Shown here: positions 27,848 to 37,020 of the stretch, in pieces
Position numbering within the stretch: position 1 is the stretch's first letter
Layout of the letters: each line of letters begins with the position of its first letter
From: Rhodobiaceae bacterium
GTDB taxonomy: Bacteria; Pseudomonadota; Alphaproteobacteria; Rhizobiales; Tepidamorphaceae
Direction of reading: 5' to 3'
DNA: 64,000 nt
NCBI GenBank assembly: GCA_020637895.1
Contig: JACKJP010000003.1
Location: 443,333-507,332, forward strand
Program-made: the position numbers and the translations under genes
The notes under the pieces: model-generated
What the model was told of the DNA's origin: nothing
Seen by the model: the letters and a program-made list of their open reading frames with translations, nothing else
Database searches by the model: none

Positions 27848-29488
27848 ATGGAAAAGGCCGACATGCTTTGCCGGCGCTTTGAACGGCTGAAGGCAGAACG
27901 TGGCAGCTGGGAAGAACACTGGCAGGACATCGCCGAGCACATCTTTCCGCGGCGCGCCGACTTTTCAACCCATCGAAGCGCAGGCGACCGGCGGATGCGG
28001 CGGATCGTCGATGCGACTGGGCTGCACGCGCTGGAACTGCTGGCCGCCGGCCTGCACGGTCTGGCGACGAATCCTGCGGCGCGATGGTTCTCGCTGCGCC
28101 TGCGAGACGGAACGGATGCTGCAAGCCAGGAGGCGCGTGCCTATCTCTCCAGCGTCGAGGACATCATGTTCGCGGCGATGCATGCGCCCCGCGCAGGATT
28201 GGCCAGCCATCTCCACGAACTCTATCTGGACCTCGCTGCATTTGGGACCGCGGTGCTTTTCATCGGTGAGGGCGACGGCGGAGATCTGCTATTTCAGGCG
28301 CGTCCGCTCAGCGAATGTGTCATCGACGAAAATATGGACGGGACGGTCGATACCGTCATCCGCTGCTTTTCACTGTCCGTGCGCCAGGCCTACCAGCGCT
28401 GGGGCAACGGCTGCTCGGCGTCCGTGCTGAAGAAGCATGCCGAAGGCCATGTCGACGAGCAGATCGAGTTACTGCACGCGGTATTTCCGCGCGCCGACAT
28501 GGACCGCGAGCCGGGCAAGGCGACGGCCGAGGCCATGCCCTATGCCTCGCTCTATCTGGAAAAGGAGTCGCGCCATCCGCTGCAGGAAGGCGGATTTGAG
28601 GAATTCCCGTATTGCGTGCCCCGCTGGTACAAGACAGCGACTGAAAAATACGGACGTTCTCCGGCAATGTCGGCATTGCCCGACGTGAAGATGCTGCAGG
28701 AGATGGCACGAACGACGCTGAAAGCGGCGCAGAAGATTGTCGATCCACCTTTGCTTGTCCCGGACGATGGCATGATCGGCCCGGTCCGAACCGTTCCGGG
28801 AGGGCTTAATTTCTATCGCGGAGAGCGAGAGATCACGCCGCTTCTGACGGGCGGAAACATCCCCGTCAGCCTCGAGATGATGCAGGACGTGCGCGCCCGC
28901 ATCAGAACCATGTTCTTCGTCGACCAGCTTCAGTTCGCAGGCGATGCCGACATGACAGCGACGGAGGTTATTCAGCGCACGCAGGAAAAGATGCGACTGC
29001 TCGGGCCGATCATGGGACGGCTGGAGGCCGAGCTGCTCGGGCCGCTGATTTCCCGCGTCTTCGCAATCCTGTCACGCGGCGGCCTCCTGCCTGCCCAACC
29101 GGCCGAACTCGACGGGCGGACATTCGACATCGAATATGTCTCGCCCATCGCGCTGGCGCAGAAAGGGCAGAAGGTCGAGCGGGCGCTACAGATGCTCACG
29201 ATCGCGGCGCAACTGGCAGGGGCCGATCCGGCCGTCATGTCGCGCTTCGATGGCGCTGGGTTCATGCCCTGGCTTGCCGGTGAACTGGGTGTCGATCCCG
29301 ACATCATTCTCGACGATCAGGAAATGTCGGAAAAGCAGCAGGCGCAGATGGCGCTGATGGCGGCCGGCCCTGCCGAACAGGCCGCTTCCGCATTTCTGAA
29401 GGCAGGCCAGGGCGCGAAGGCGTTTGCGGAGGCGGGCGGGCCATTGGAAGCGGGCGCTTCCGAACCCCTGACCCGTCCAGCACTCTAA
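27848..29488 (+). CDS. Phage head-to-tail connector (portal) protein, podovirus type
   Basis: A 546-residue portal of the T7 gp8-like Head-tail_con family, which forms the dodecameric ring through which DNA is packaged and ejected. It starts with the family-typical LKAERGSWEEHWQDIAEHIF and contains GLHGLATNPAARWFSLRL, a central FPRADMDREPG region, a helical stem region PPLLVPDDGMIG and the C-terminal LDDQEMSEKQQAQMAL. The reading frame is intact and of normal length, in contrast to the terminase. Next comes a 215-base gap and then host sulfite-oxidation genes. Confidence 0.9.
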   Translation: MEKADMLCRRFERLKAERGSWEEHWQDIAEHIFPRRADFSTHRSAGDRRMRRIVDATGLHALELLAAGLHGLATNPAARWFSLRLRDGTDAASQEARAYLSSVEDIMFAAMHAPRAGLASHLHELYLDLAAFGTAVLFIGEGDGGDLLFQARPLSECVIDENMDGTVDTVIRCFSLSVRQAYQRWGNGCSASVLKKHAEGHVDEQIELLHAVFPRADMDREPGKATAEAMPYASLYLEKESRHPLQEGGFEEFPYCVPRWYKTATEKYGRSPAMSALPDVKMLQEMARTTLKAAQKIVDPPLLVPDDGMIGPVRTVPGGLNFYRGEREITPLLTGGNIPVSLEMMQDVRARIRTMFFVDQLQFAGDADMTATEVIQRTQEKMRLLGPIMGRLEAELLGPLISRVFAILSRGGLLPAQPAELDGRTFDIEYVSPIALAQKGQKVERALQMLTIAAQLAGADPAVMSRFDGAGFMPWLAGELGVDPDIILDDQEMSEKQQAQMALMAAGPAEQAASAFLKAGQGAKAFAEAGGPLEAGASEPLTRPAL

Positions 29489-29703
29489 ATTCGATTTAAG
29501 CGCATGATAAAACGCGTGAAAGCACGGACATGCATTTTTCCTAATTTATCCCTTGCACGCCCGGCGGCATGAGCAGATAGTGTATACGTTAATTACCAAA
29601 TGTGTGGTGCGGCCAACCGGCGGCTTTGAAGACCGCTTCGCCCAATCGACACCTGAACAGCTCAATGACGTGCGGGGACGTCCCAACCAGGGAGGAAATG
29701 CCC

Positions 29704-30963
29704 ATGCAAAGTCCGCGTTCACGATTCGAATTAAACAGAAGGCAACTAGGTGGCCTAGCGGGCGCGATGGGCGTCTATCTGGCAATGCCGGGGTTCGTGG
29801 GGTCAAGCCTTGCGCAGGAGGCAATGGATTCTGCGAAGATCATCAAGGGCAAGGCATCCGGACTGATCGTCCACAATGAGAAGCTGGGCGTGATGGAAAC
29901 GCCGCTGACGCTATTGCGCCAGCACAAGCACACACCGAAGGAAATCCTCTTCAACCGGCTCCATTTCCCGCATGAGGGCGAGGCTGCCTGGTATGCGACG
30001 ACTGATGCTCCGGACAAGCCGGACTGGACCATCACCATCGACGGGCTCGTTGCGCGGCCGCGCCAGGTGAAGCTGGCCGATCTTGCGGCGATGGAACAAG
30101 TCAAGCGTGTGTCCGTCATCCAGTGCGCCGGCAATGGGCGTTCCTACTATGCGGCCAAGGAGAAGGTTGCCGGCGGTCAGTGGAAGAATGGCGGCATGGG
30201 CAATGTGGAATGGGAAGGCGTGGCCCTTCGCCCGTTCCTCGAAGCGCAGAAGCTTGAAGTTGCAGATACGGCGCTTTGGCTCACGGCGGGCGGCTGGGAT
30301 CAGCCCGCGACCCCCGAGGGCTCCGATTTCGCCAAGAGCTATCCGATCGGCGCCAAAGCGCTCGATAATGCCATCCTGGCCCTCAAGATGAACGGTGAGC
30401 CAATCCCTGCGGTGCATGGCGGCCCGGTGCGGCTGATCATTCCCGGCTACTATGGCAACATGAACGTCAAGATGCTGACAACGCTGCTGTTTGAGGCGGC
30501 CCAGTCCCCCAGCGCTTATCAGTCGGTAGGCTATCGCATGCCGCTAACGCCGGTAGAGCCAGGGCAGTTCGGCGCGAACGACTACACCATCTACAATTCC
30601 GAGCCGACCTATGCCCACAAGATCAAGAGCGTGATCTTTTCGCCGCTTGCCGAGGACAATCCGAAGGCCGGAAATGTCGAGATTACAGGCGTTGCCTTCA
30701 ATGACGGCGAAGGGCCGATCACCAGGGTGGAAGTCTCCACGGATGGCGGAAAGAGCTGGGTCGATGCGACGATCGAAACGGCCGAAAGCCCGTGGGCTTG
30801 GCATCATTGGTCAGCGAAGGGCAAGCTCGCGTCGGGGACGAATATGCTGATGTCGAGGGCGACGGACTCTCTTGGCCGGACCCAGCCACTCGACGGGCTC
30901 GTGTGGTGGAATCCGCGCGGTTACCTGTGGAACGGTGCTGACCGCGTCGAGATTACGGTCTGA
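29704..30963 (+). CDS. Sulfite oxidase-family molybdoenzyme, SorA-like
   Basis: A 419-residue periplasmic molybdopterin enzyme, probably the catalytic subunit of a sulfite dehydrogenase. It carries a twin-arginine-type signal (NRRQLGGLAGAMGVYLAMPG), the molybdenum-ligating cysteine C141 in SVIQCAGNGRSYY, HGGPVRLIIPGYYG of the cofactor pocket and a C-terminal dimerisation domain with VEITGVAFNDGEGPITRVEV. The ATG at 29704 has GGAGGAA 6 bases upstream. The diheme cytochrome gene follows after 83 bases. SoxC-like function in thiosulfate oxidation is an alternative. Confidence 0.88.
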   Translation: MQSPRSRFELNRRQLGGLAGAMGVYLAMPGFVGSSLAQEAMDSAKIIKGKASGLIVHNEKLGVMETPLTLLRQHKHTPKEILFNRLHFPHEGEAAWYATTDAPDKPDWTITIDGLVARPRQVKLADLAAMEQVKRVSVIQCAGNGRSYYAAKEKVAGGQWKNGGMGNVEWEGVALRPFLEAQKLEVADTALWLTAGGWDQPATPEGSDFAKSYPIGAKALDNAILALKMNGEPIPAVHGGPVRLIIPGYYGNMNVKMLTTLLFEAAQSPSAYQSVGYRMPLTPVEPGQFGANDYTIYNSEPTYAHKIKSVIFSPLAEDNPKAGNVEITGVAFNDGEGPITRVEVSTDGGKSWVDATIETAESPWAWHHWSAKGKLASGTNMLMSRATDSLGRTQPLDGLVWWNPRGYLWNGADRVEITV

Positions 30964-31046
30964 ACGGACAAAGAAGCCTTTGCGGGGGGCGGCTACTCGT
31001 CCCCTCGCATTTCTTTCCTGCGCTCTGAAACTCCGGGAGAAACGAT

Positions 31047-31769
31047 TTGCGCCGACCCATCCGCGGCACGATACGGCTTGCCGCAACATTGTCCGTCTGC
31101 TTGCCGCTACAGGTGAGCGCAGCCAACATCGAACTACCGGACGGTCAGGGGCGGGACCTCGTCTACGGCAACTGCCGGACCTGTCACGACCTGCAATATC
31201 TGAAGGAATCCGCCGGTATCAGCAGCCGCGCATGGGGCGATATTCTCGACAGCATGCGGCAGTATGGCCTGCGCCTCGAACCGGACGTGCGTGGCAGCAT
31301 ACTTGAATATCTGACGACCTATCTTGGCCCCAATCCCCCGCCGGCAACAGCGGCAAAGCCAGCCGATACCGGGCTGGCCGTCCTGGATGGCAAGGCCCTT
31401 TTTGGCGATAACTGCGTGGCCTGCCATCAGGAGGAAGGCCAAGGCGTGGCAGGGCAGTTCCCGCCTCTTGCCGGCAACCCGGACATCTTCGCCTCAACCG
31501 AGTTTCCCGCAATCGTGGCGTTGCATGGCCTGCAGGGTCCGATTTCGGTCGGTGGAAAGGAATATAATGGCGAGATGCCGCCATTCGACCATCTGAGCGA
31601 TGCGGAAATTGCCGCCGTGGTCGGCTACATCCGCTCAAGCTGGGGCAATGACAAGAACCGCCCCAAGGACTTCAGGTCCATCAACACCGATGATGTCAAA
31701 GTGGCGCGCGAAAATACGATGACCCCCGAGGCGGTTCACGCATTGAGGGCGGGGCTGGTCAAGCAATAG
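31047..31769 (+). CDS. Diheme cytochrome c, SorB-like electron acceptor
   Basis: A 240-residue periplasmic protein with a signal peptide (cleavage near VSA-ANI) and two c-type heme sites, CRTCH at 43-47 and CVACH at 123-127. The second domain has the downstream methionine-ligand region GEMPPF typical of class I cytochromes c. The start is TTG with GGGAGAAACGA. SorB-type subunits accept electrons from the molybdoenzyme and pass them to the respiratory chain. Many SorB proteins carry one heme; two here suggests a fused or SoxD-like partner. Confidence 0.85.
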   Translation: MRRPIRGTIRLAATLSVCLPLQVSAANIELPDGQGRDLVYGNCRTCHDLQYLKESAGISSRAWGDILDSMRQYGLRLEPDVRGSILEYLTTYLGPNPPPATAAKPADTGLAVLDGKALFGDNCVACHQEEGQGVAGQFPPLAGNPDIFASTEFPAIVALHGLQGPISVGGKEYNGEMPPFDHLSDAEIAAVVGYIRSSWGNDKNRPKDFRSINTDDVKVARENTMTPEAVHALRAGLVKQ

Positions 31770-31894
31770 TTACAGGTTGCCCGTTCGCGTCAGGCAGCGA
31801 GGCGATGCGCGGCGCATCAAGCGCTTGCATATGCAGCGCCGGTCCTGTCTGATGGTCAGACAACAAGCGCTGACTCGCGATCGGAGATCGAACC

Positions 31895-32182
31895 ATGAAA
31901 ATGCAACGCGCAGCACTGCTGGCAGCCTTTGTGCTGGCAACCGGAGCGCCTTCGATTGCGAATGCCGACGATGCCCGGAACGACGGGAATTTCAGCAACG
32001 GAGAAATCCGCTACGGCGAGGGGCGCAACGACGTGTTCACGCGCTGGGACCAGGATGGTGACCGGGCGCTGAGCGAGCGCGAAGTCAATGAGGCCGGTTC
32101 GACCGTGAAGATTCTCGAGTTCGGTCTCGCCCGTGACGGACGCCCGGTATTCGGCCGGTTGAACGACGACCGTAACAGGTAA
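31895..32182 (+). CDS. Secreted EF-hand-type protein
   Basis: A 95-residue protein with a signal peptide ending SIANA-DDA and one canonical EF-hand calcium loop, D-Q-D-G-D-R-A-L-S-E-R-E (within residues about 52-63). Single EF-hand periplasmic proteins of this size are common and unassigned. The ribosome site is GGAGATCG upstream of the ATG. It lies after the sulfite-oxidation pair and before a terminator. Confidence 0.75.
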   Translation: MKMQRAALLAAFVLATGAPSIANADDARNDGNFSNGEIRYGEGRNDVFTRWDQDGDRALSEREVNEAGSTVKILEFGLARDGRPVFGRLNDDRNR

Positions 32183-32230
32183 GTCTTCAGATCCAGGGCG
32201 CGACGGCGTTCTTCATAAAGAGAATCAAAA

Positions 32231-32256
32231 GGTCGGGCCATGTGCCCGGCCTTTTT
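32231..32256 (+). terminator. Rho-independent terminator
   Basis: Stem GGTCGGGC / GCCCGGCC (one G-T pair) with a CATGT loop and TTTTT. It separates the EF-hand gene from the following phage genes. Confidence 0.8.
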
Positions 32257-32292
32257 GCGTTTTCAGTGCCAAACAATGAGAAGGCTTGGGTC

Positions 32293-32562
32293 ATGAGCAA
32301 TGTATTTGATCTCAATGGCGAAAAGGTCGATGGCGCGGCCGACAGCGGCGATGCTCCCTGCGAAGACCTGATTGATACGCTTCAACGCCTGCTTGAGGAC
32401 GCTCGCGATGGATCTTTGCGCGCCATTGCCTACGCGACGGTTCGTCAAGGCACGCTGTGCGGCGCGGGGTGGGACGGGGCACCGGGTTCGAAATTTCCGC
32501 TCGGCGCCGCCGTCTCCATTCTTGCCGCGCGCTATCCGAACTGGATGGTGGAGGGGGAGTAG
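32293..32562 (+). CDS. Small phage-associated protein
   Basis: An 89-residue protein starting MSNVFDLNGEKVDG, with ALPHA-helical LIDTLQRLLEDARDGSLRAI and an aromatic C-terminus. Proteins with this MSNVxDLNG start and a LLEDAR segment occur in alphaproteobacterial prophages and chromosomes, function unknown. The ATG at 32293 follows GAGAAGG. It stands directly before the Bbp19-like and scaffold genes, on the same strand. Confidence 0.6.
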   Translation: MSNVFDLNGEKVDGAADSGDAPCEDLIDTLQRLLEDARDGSLRAIAYATVRQGTLCGAGWDGAPGSKFPLGAAVSILAARYPNWMVEGE

Positions 32563-32608
32563 AGCGGCTTTTCTTCCCCTTCCGACATAATTCTTCAAAG
32601 GATTTTCC

Positions 32609-32878
32609 ATGCCCCACAAACGCGAGGAGATCGCGCGCGCCATCCGTGAGGTCGATGCGACAGCCGCCGGTGCGAAGCTTCTCTCCTATCTCCTGGATTT
32701 CTGCCACATCTTCCGAAATTCAATGCCGAAGGACTGCAACCCGAACTTGACCCTATTCAACGAAGGCCAGCGCTCAGTCGGCAATGAGATTATCGCGCTG
32801 CTGGTCAACGAACCGGCGCGCTTCAAGGCCGAAACGTTACGCGAGATCGCCGCGAGGGCGCAGGGAGAAACTGAATGA
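32609..32878 (+). CDS. Bbp19-like phage protein
   Basis: An 89-residue helical protein with LLSYLLDFCHIFRNSM and FNEGQRSVGNEIIALL, the recognisable core of the Bbp19-like phage domain found between portal and scaffold genes in many podoviruses. Its role in the virion is not known. The stop overlaps the scaffold start (ATGA), so the two are translationally coupled. Confidence 0.75.
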   Translation: MPHKREEIARAIREVDATAAGAKLLSYLLDFCHIFRNSMPKDCNPNLTLFNEGQRSVGNEIIALLVNEPARFKAETLREIAARAQGETE

Positions 32879-33708
32879 GCGACGCGGAGACGATCGAAAC
32901 GTCAGCAGAAAGCACGAGCGAAACGACCGTTTCGAACGTGGCGCCGAGCTGGCGTGCCGAACTGCCTGAAGACATGCGTGCCAATCCGTCCCTGATGAAG
33001 TTTGAGAATGCGGAGAGCCTCGCCAAATCTTATCTCGCGGCCGAGAAACTGATCGGCCAGGAAAAAGTGCCAGTGCCAAAGACCGATGCGGACTGGGAGC
33101 GCTGGTACCGTGCTGCCGGAAGGCCGGACAGGCCGGAGGATTATGCGTTTGCCGCGCCGGACGAGGTGCCCGAGGGGATTACCTATGACGAGACGCTGGA
33201 CAGGCGGCTGGCCGGACTTGCGCATGAGGCCGGGCTGAACCGGCGGCAGGCGGAACGGTTGCGCAGCGGGTTGATGGAGATGGTGAAGGAGGGCGGCGCG
33301 CAGCAGCGCCAGGCCGCGGAGGCGGCGCAACTGGTCGAGGCGCAAGCCCAGGCAGATGCCGAACGGGAACTCCAGGCGGAATGGGGATCGGCGACCATGG
33401 CCCGAAAACAGATTGCGGCGCGGGCGGTCAGCGAACTGTTCCCGCCCGAAGTCGTCGCGCGGATGGAAGCGGCGGGCCTTGGCAATGAACCAGCAATGGT
33501 CAAAGCGTTTTACGACATGGGCGTTCGGCTGATCGGCGAGAAGCAGTTGATCGGCGAAGTGACGCCGGGGGAGACGGCGGGCGATCTGGATGCGGCGATC
33601 TCAGCGCATCGGATGCGGCATGCCACAGCGCTGACGGACCGCAATCACCCGGATCATTCGGCGCGACTATCGGAGCTGACGGCGCTCTATGACCGGCGGT
33701 TCGGGTGA
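32875..33708 (+). CDS. Phage scaffold/capsid assembly protein
   Basis: A 277-residue acidic, helix-rich protein with no cysteine-rich or catalytic motif. It contains WRAELPEDMRANPSLMKFEN and ADWERWYRAAGRPDRPEDY, hallmarks of T7-like capsid assembly (scaffold) proteins, followed by a long charged coiled-coil-like stretch (about 130-175). The last 40 residues, ending HSARLSELTALYDRRFG, resemble the first part of the 56318 protein, while its FPPEVVARMEAAGLGNEP segment resembles that protein's end. Capsid normally follows directly, but here it is 8.6 kb downstream. Confidence 0.8.
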   Translation: MSDAETIETSAESTSETTVSNVAPSWRAELPEDMRANPSLMKFENAESLAKSYLAAEKLIGQEKVPVPKTDADWERWYRAAGRPDRPEDYAFAAPDEVPEGITYDETLDRRLAGLAHEAGLNRRQAERLRSGLMEMVKEGGAQQRQAAEAAQLVEAQAQADAERELQAEWGSATMARKQIAARAVSELFPPEVVARMEAAGLGNEPAMVKAFYDMGVRLIGEKQLIGEVTPGETAGDLDAAISAHRMRHATALTDRNHPDHSARLSELTALYDRRFG

Positions 33709-33789
33709 GCGATTTCGCGAGTCGGCAGAACGGGTTGGCGGCGGGCGTTGACAGTTTGAATCAAGCCGGCCCGTTGCCAGTCCGGCGAA

Positions 33790-34177
33790 GGCGGTATGGA
33801 TTGCCCGGTCAAGCCGGGCAATGACGGTGATTGGGGGCAAGGGCGTGCGCCAGACGAAGGCCTGTCATCGTCGGGCTTGACCCGATGATCCATTCCGCTG
33901 TCGTTTCGACGGATGCGGTGATTGCGGGCTTTGGGCGATTGCCGCAGAGGCCCGTCGCGAAGCCGGCGAGGGAAATGACGGAGGGCGGGATGGCGTTCGG
34001 GCAGGGCAATGACGGTGCTTGGGGGCAAGGGCGTGCGCCAGACAAAGGCCTGTCGTCGTCGGGCTTGGCCCGACGATCCATTCCGCTGCCGTTTCAACGG
34101 ATGCGGTGATTGTGTTGTGGACATGGGCGTGGCGAATGCCCGTCGCGAGGCCGGCGAGGGAAATGGCGGACGGGGTG
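33790..34177. repeat. Tandem ~188-bp duplication carrying palindromic elements
   Basis: The 482-base gap 33709-34190 holds no gene. Copy 1 (about 33816-34003) and copy 2 (34004-34177) share GGGCAATGACGGTG, a CAAGGGCGTGCGCCAGAC block, GATCCATTCCGCTG and a GCCGGCGAGGGAAATG end, with a period of 188 bases. Each copy contains one inverted dispersed palindrome (33864-33899 and 34050-34086); a further direct palindrome (33790-33826) abuts copy 1. Noncoding as far as I can see. Confidence 0.8.
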
Positions 34178-34190
34178 GTGCCGGAGAGAA

Positions 34191-35447
34191 CTACTCGGCC
34201 GGCTGGGCGATCGCGCTGGTAGCGCGTTCCTGAAGGCCGAAGAAGACGCCCACGGCAATGACACCGAGCGAGACCGCAATCAGCAGGAACGTGTTTTCAT
34301 AGCCGATATTGGCGATCACCGGCTGGCTAGCCAGCGGCGATGCGAACTGGCCGAAGAACATGCAGGTCGTGAAGACACCCATTGCCGTTCCGCGCAATCT
34401 GGCGGGCGCGGCATTGAGGCAGGCAGTGAAGAAGGTCGGCATCATCAGGCCGAAGGCGCCGCCGGTCAGCGCTGCTGCGAGGATAAGCACCGGCAGTGCG
34501 TGGAACAGGTAGAACATGGCAAAGCCGCCGGCCATCATCGCGTAGCCGAGCGCGGGCGTCCCGCCACGGCCAAGCACGGGACGGACCCGGTCGAAGGCGA
34601 CGGCGAAAATGGCGCAGGAGAGCATCATGCCGCCAAGCACCCAGCCGCCGGCAGTGGCGTCCGTGTAGCCGATCTCGAAGAGATAGAACGGGATCTGGGT
34701 CGGCACGATGTAGAACAGAACGAAGCTGACGAAGATCAGCGCCGACAGTGCGCCGACGAAGAACTTCCAGCCAGCCTGGCCCTCATCGCCGGGCAGCGCC
34801 ACTGCCTGATGCATGGCACGGTGCTTCGGCTCCTTGATGACGAAAAAGAAGAGCGGCAGCAAGGGCAGCGAAATCGCGTAGATGCCGAAAGGAAGGACTG
34901 CGGAAATACCGGCAAGCCCGCCCGCGCTCATCACGAAGAAGAAGCCAGCGAAGTTCATCATCGCGACCTGGTAGCCCATGAGCCGGGCACGTGCGATGCC
35001 GGTATAATAGTCGCCGATGAGGGCGGACTGCGACGTCATGATCGCAGCGACCGCGACACCGAGCAGCAGGCGGCTTGCAAGGATCGACTCCAGGGACGGC
35101 AGGTAAAGGCCGGCCGTGCCGGCAATCGCGAAAACGATTGCGGCAACCAGCAACTGATTGCGCCGGCCGAATCGGTCAGCGGCATATCCAGCGAACGATG
35201 CGGCGAGCGCGACCATCAGCGACGGCGCGGTAACCAGCAGACGCGTCAGCAGATCGGCGTTCGGGGTATCGCGGAACATCGCCTCGATGCCGGGCAGCGC
35301 CGGCGCGATGGTGGAATTCGACATGACCGTCAGCATGCCAGCCAGCAGCAGCGCCCAGGCGCGCGGATCGCGCAGCAACCCGATTTCGCCATGTGGCTCG
35401 TAAGAAATGCTGCCGGCGCCACCGGGGCCGGTCGGTTCGTGTCTCAT
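34191..35447 (-). CDS. MFS transporter, tandem copy 1
   Basis: A 418-residue inner-membrane transporter with 12 predicted hydrophobic segments. Family features include AGYAADRFGRRNQLLV between helices 2 and 3 and an equivalent RVRPVLGRGG loop in the second half. It resembles drug/proton antiporters or sugar-efflux MFS members. Substrate not evident. The second MFS gene upstream (35574) is a paralogue. Both lie on the minus strand between phage genes. Confidence 0.85.
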   Translation of the reverse strand: MRHEPTGPGGAGSISYEPHGEIGLLRDPRAWALLLAGMLTVMSNSTIAPALPGIEAMFRDTPNADLLTRLLVTAPSLMVALAASFAGYAADRFGRRNQLLVAAIVFAIAGTAGLYLPSLESILASRLLLGVAVAAIMTSQSALIGDYYTGIARARLMGYQVAMMNFAGFFFVMSAGGLAGISAVLPFGIYAISLPLLPLFFFVIKEPKHRAMHQAVALPGDEGQAGWKFFVGALSALIFVSFVLFYIVPTQIPFYLFEIGYTDATAGGWVLGGMMLSCAIFAVAFDRVRPVLGRGGTPALGYAMMAGGFAMFYLFHALPVLILAAALTGGAFGLMMPTFFTACLNAAPARLRGTAMGVFTTCMFFGQFASPLASQPVIANIGYENTFLLIAVSLGVIAVGVFFGLQERATSAIAQPAE

Positions 35448-35573
35448 GCGTCCTCTAGGAGAATCGGCAAGCCCCTCAACCAGATGGGCCCGGCATTGTG
35501 CAACGCAATAAGAATAAGGTGCTTCGGCTTATAATCATAGTGCCCCGCTATGCGCTGGGCTCATGGCAGGTCC

Positions 35574-36797
35574 CTACGGCTGCATGGCCACTGGCGGCCG
35601 CGGCGCGCGCTGAAGACCGAGCCATACACCGAGTACGATCGGTATGAGCGCCAGTGCGCCGAACAGAAAGGTCGTCTCATAGCCGAAATGGGCAATCAGT
35701 GGCTGGCTGGTCAGGGGCGAGACGAACTGGCCGAAGAACAGGCAGGTCGTGATCGCGCCCATCGCCGCGCCCCTGCGGGCAGCAGGCGCCGCATTCAGGC
35801 AGATCGTGACGAAATTCGGCATGATGAAGCTCATGCCGCCGCCGATCATGCCGCCGGCGAGAACGAGCAGGGGCAGGGCATGGAAATGCCAGAAGATCAG
35901 CAGGCCCGCCATCATCATGGCGTAGCCGAAGGCCGGCGTTCCGCCGCGCCCGAGGATCGGGCGCACGCGAGCGAACAACATAGCGCAGACTGATCCGACC
36001 AGCATGACGCCGCCCATGACCCAGCCGGCGGCGGACGGGTCCGAGTGCCCGATGGAGACGAGATAATAGGGGACCTGGGTCGGCACGAGATAATAGAGAA
36101 CGAAGCCGATGCCGGCGAGAATGGAGACCGCCGCGACGGTAAGTATCCAGCGCGGCTGGCCCTCGTCGCCCGGCAGGGCCTGCGACGTCTCGTGGCCATG
36201 CCGCGAGGGTTCCTTCAGCACCGCGATGAAGAGCGGCAGGAGCGGGAGCGAGACCGCGTAGATCAGGAAGGGCAGCACAGCGGAACTGGACGCCATGAAG
36301 CCGGCGGCCATGACGAAGAAGAAAGCGGCGAAATTCATGACGGCGACCTGATAGCCGGCGAGCCGCGCGCGGGCGATGCCGGTGAAATAGTCGCCGATCA
36401 GCGCGGAGGTCGACGTCATGATGGCGGCGACCGAAATGCCGAGCAGCATCCGGCTCGCCAGTATCGCCTCAAGCGAGGACAGGTAAAAACCCGCCGTGCC
36501 GGCGAGCGCGAACAGCAGCGTGCCGGCCAGCAACTGACGCCTGCGCCCGAAACGGTCGGCGGCCATGCCGGCAAAGGGCGCGGCGATGGCGATCATCAGC
36601 GAGGGGATCGTGACCAGCAGCCGGGTCATCAGGCCTGCGTTCGGCGCATCGTGAAACATGGCCTCGATGCCCGGCAGCGCCGGCGCGATGATCGAATTGG
36701 ACATGATCGTTAGCATGCCGGCGAGCAGCAGCGCCCAGACGCGCGGATCGCGCGCCAGGCCGATCTCGCCATGCGGCCCGGTATCGGGGGCGGTCAT
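35574..36797 (-). CDS. MFS transporter, tandem copy 2
   Basis: A 407-residue paralogue of the neighbouring transporter, with the same order of segments (HGEIGLARDPRVWALLLAG, GMAADRFGRRRQLLAG, LIGDYFTGIARARLAGYQ, RPILGRGGTPAFGYAMM). The ATG at 36797 begins MTAPDTGPHGEIG, which lines up with the conserved HGEIG near the start of copy 1; longer starts have no support. Tandem duplication followed by divergence is evident; substrate unknown. Confidence 0.85.
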   Translation of the reverse strand: MTAPDTGPHGEIGLARDPRVWALLLAGMLTIMSNSIIAPALPGIEAMFHDAPNAGLMTRLLVTIPSLMIAIAAPFAGMAADRFGRRRQLLAGTLLFALAGTAGFYLSSLEAILASRMLLGISVAAIMTSTSALIGDYFTGIARARLAGYQVAVMNFAAFFFVMAAGFMASSSAVLPFLIYAVSLPLLPLFIAVLKEPSRHGHETSQALPGDEGQPRWILTVAAVSILAGIGFVLYYLVPTQVPYYLVSIGHSDPSAAGWVMGGVMLVGSVCAMLFARVRPILGRGGTPAFGYAMMMAGLLIFWHFHALPLLVLAGGMIGGGMSFIMPNFVTICLNAAPAARRGAAMGAITTCLFFGQFVSPLTSQPLIAHFGYETTFLFGALALIPIVLGVWLGLQRAPRPPVAMQP

Positions 36798-36932
36798 GCG
36801 TGATGCCGTGGGCGGGTGGCGGCTCGGGCGGGGGCGTTGTCCATAACGCAACTCCTCGCATTGTTTTTCGAGATTGGGAAGCGGATCGCGCCAGCGGGAT
36901 CCGCTCGGCTTTCCACGCTGCCTAGTCCACCC

Positions 36933-36987
36933 GCCGCCTTCGGGCGGCTCTCTCATTCATCTCAAGGCCCGCTCAAGCGGGCTTTTT
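36933..36987 (+). terminator. Paired hairpins, second with T-run
   Basis: Two hairpins: GCCGCC-TTCG-GGCGGC (36933-36948) and GCCCGCT-CA-AGCGGGC (36967-36982) followed by TTTTT. The same double-hairpin arrangement recurs at 60839-60897 and 62458-62516, always near phage virion or immunity-like genes. It precedes the locus A toxin-like gene by 34 bases. Confidence 0.75.
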
Positions 36988-37020
36988 ATTGCCCGCGACA
37001 TGCCGGGCACGGGAGCGATC

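Noticed and set aside
33816..34177. CRISPR-like array from repeated palindromes
   Set aside because: Only two ~188-bp tandem copies, with the supposed spacers also duplicated; this is a tandem duplication.
34110..35534. 474-codon plus-strand frame opposite the first MFS gene
   Set aside because: Composition is extreme in Glu, Gln, Arg and His with no family; it is the antisense image of a membrane transporter.
36874..37020. Longer N-terminus for the locus A toxin gene
   Set aside because: The extension covers the double hairpin and a T-run; the second carrier gene starts at the equivalent MPTFPVYQ.
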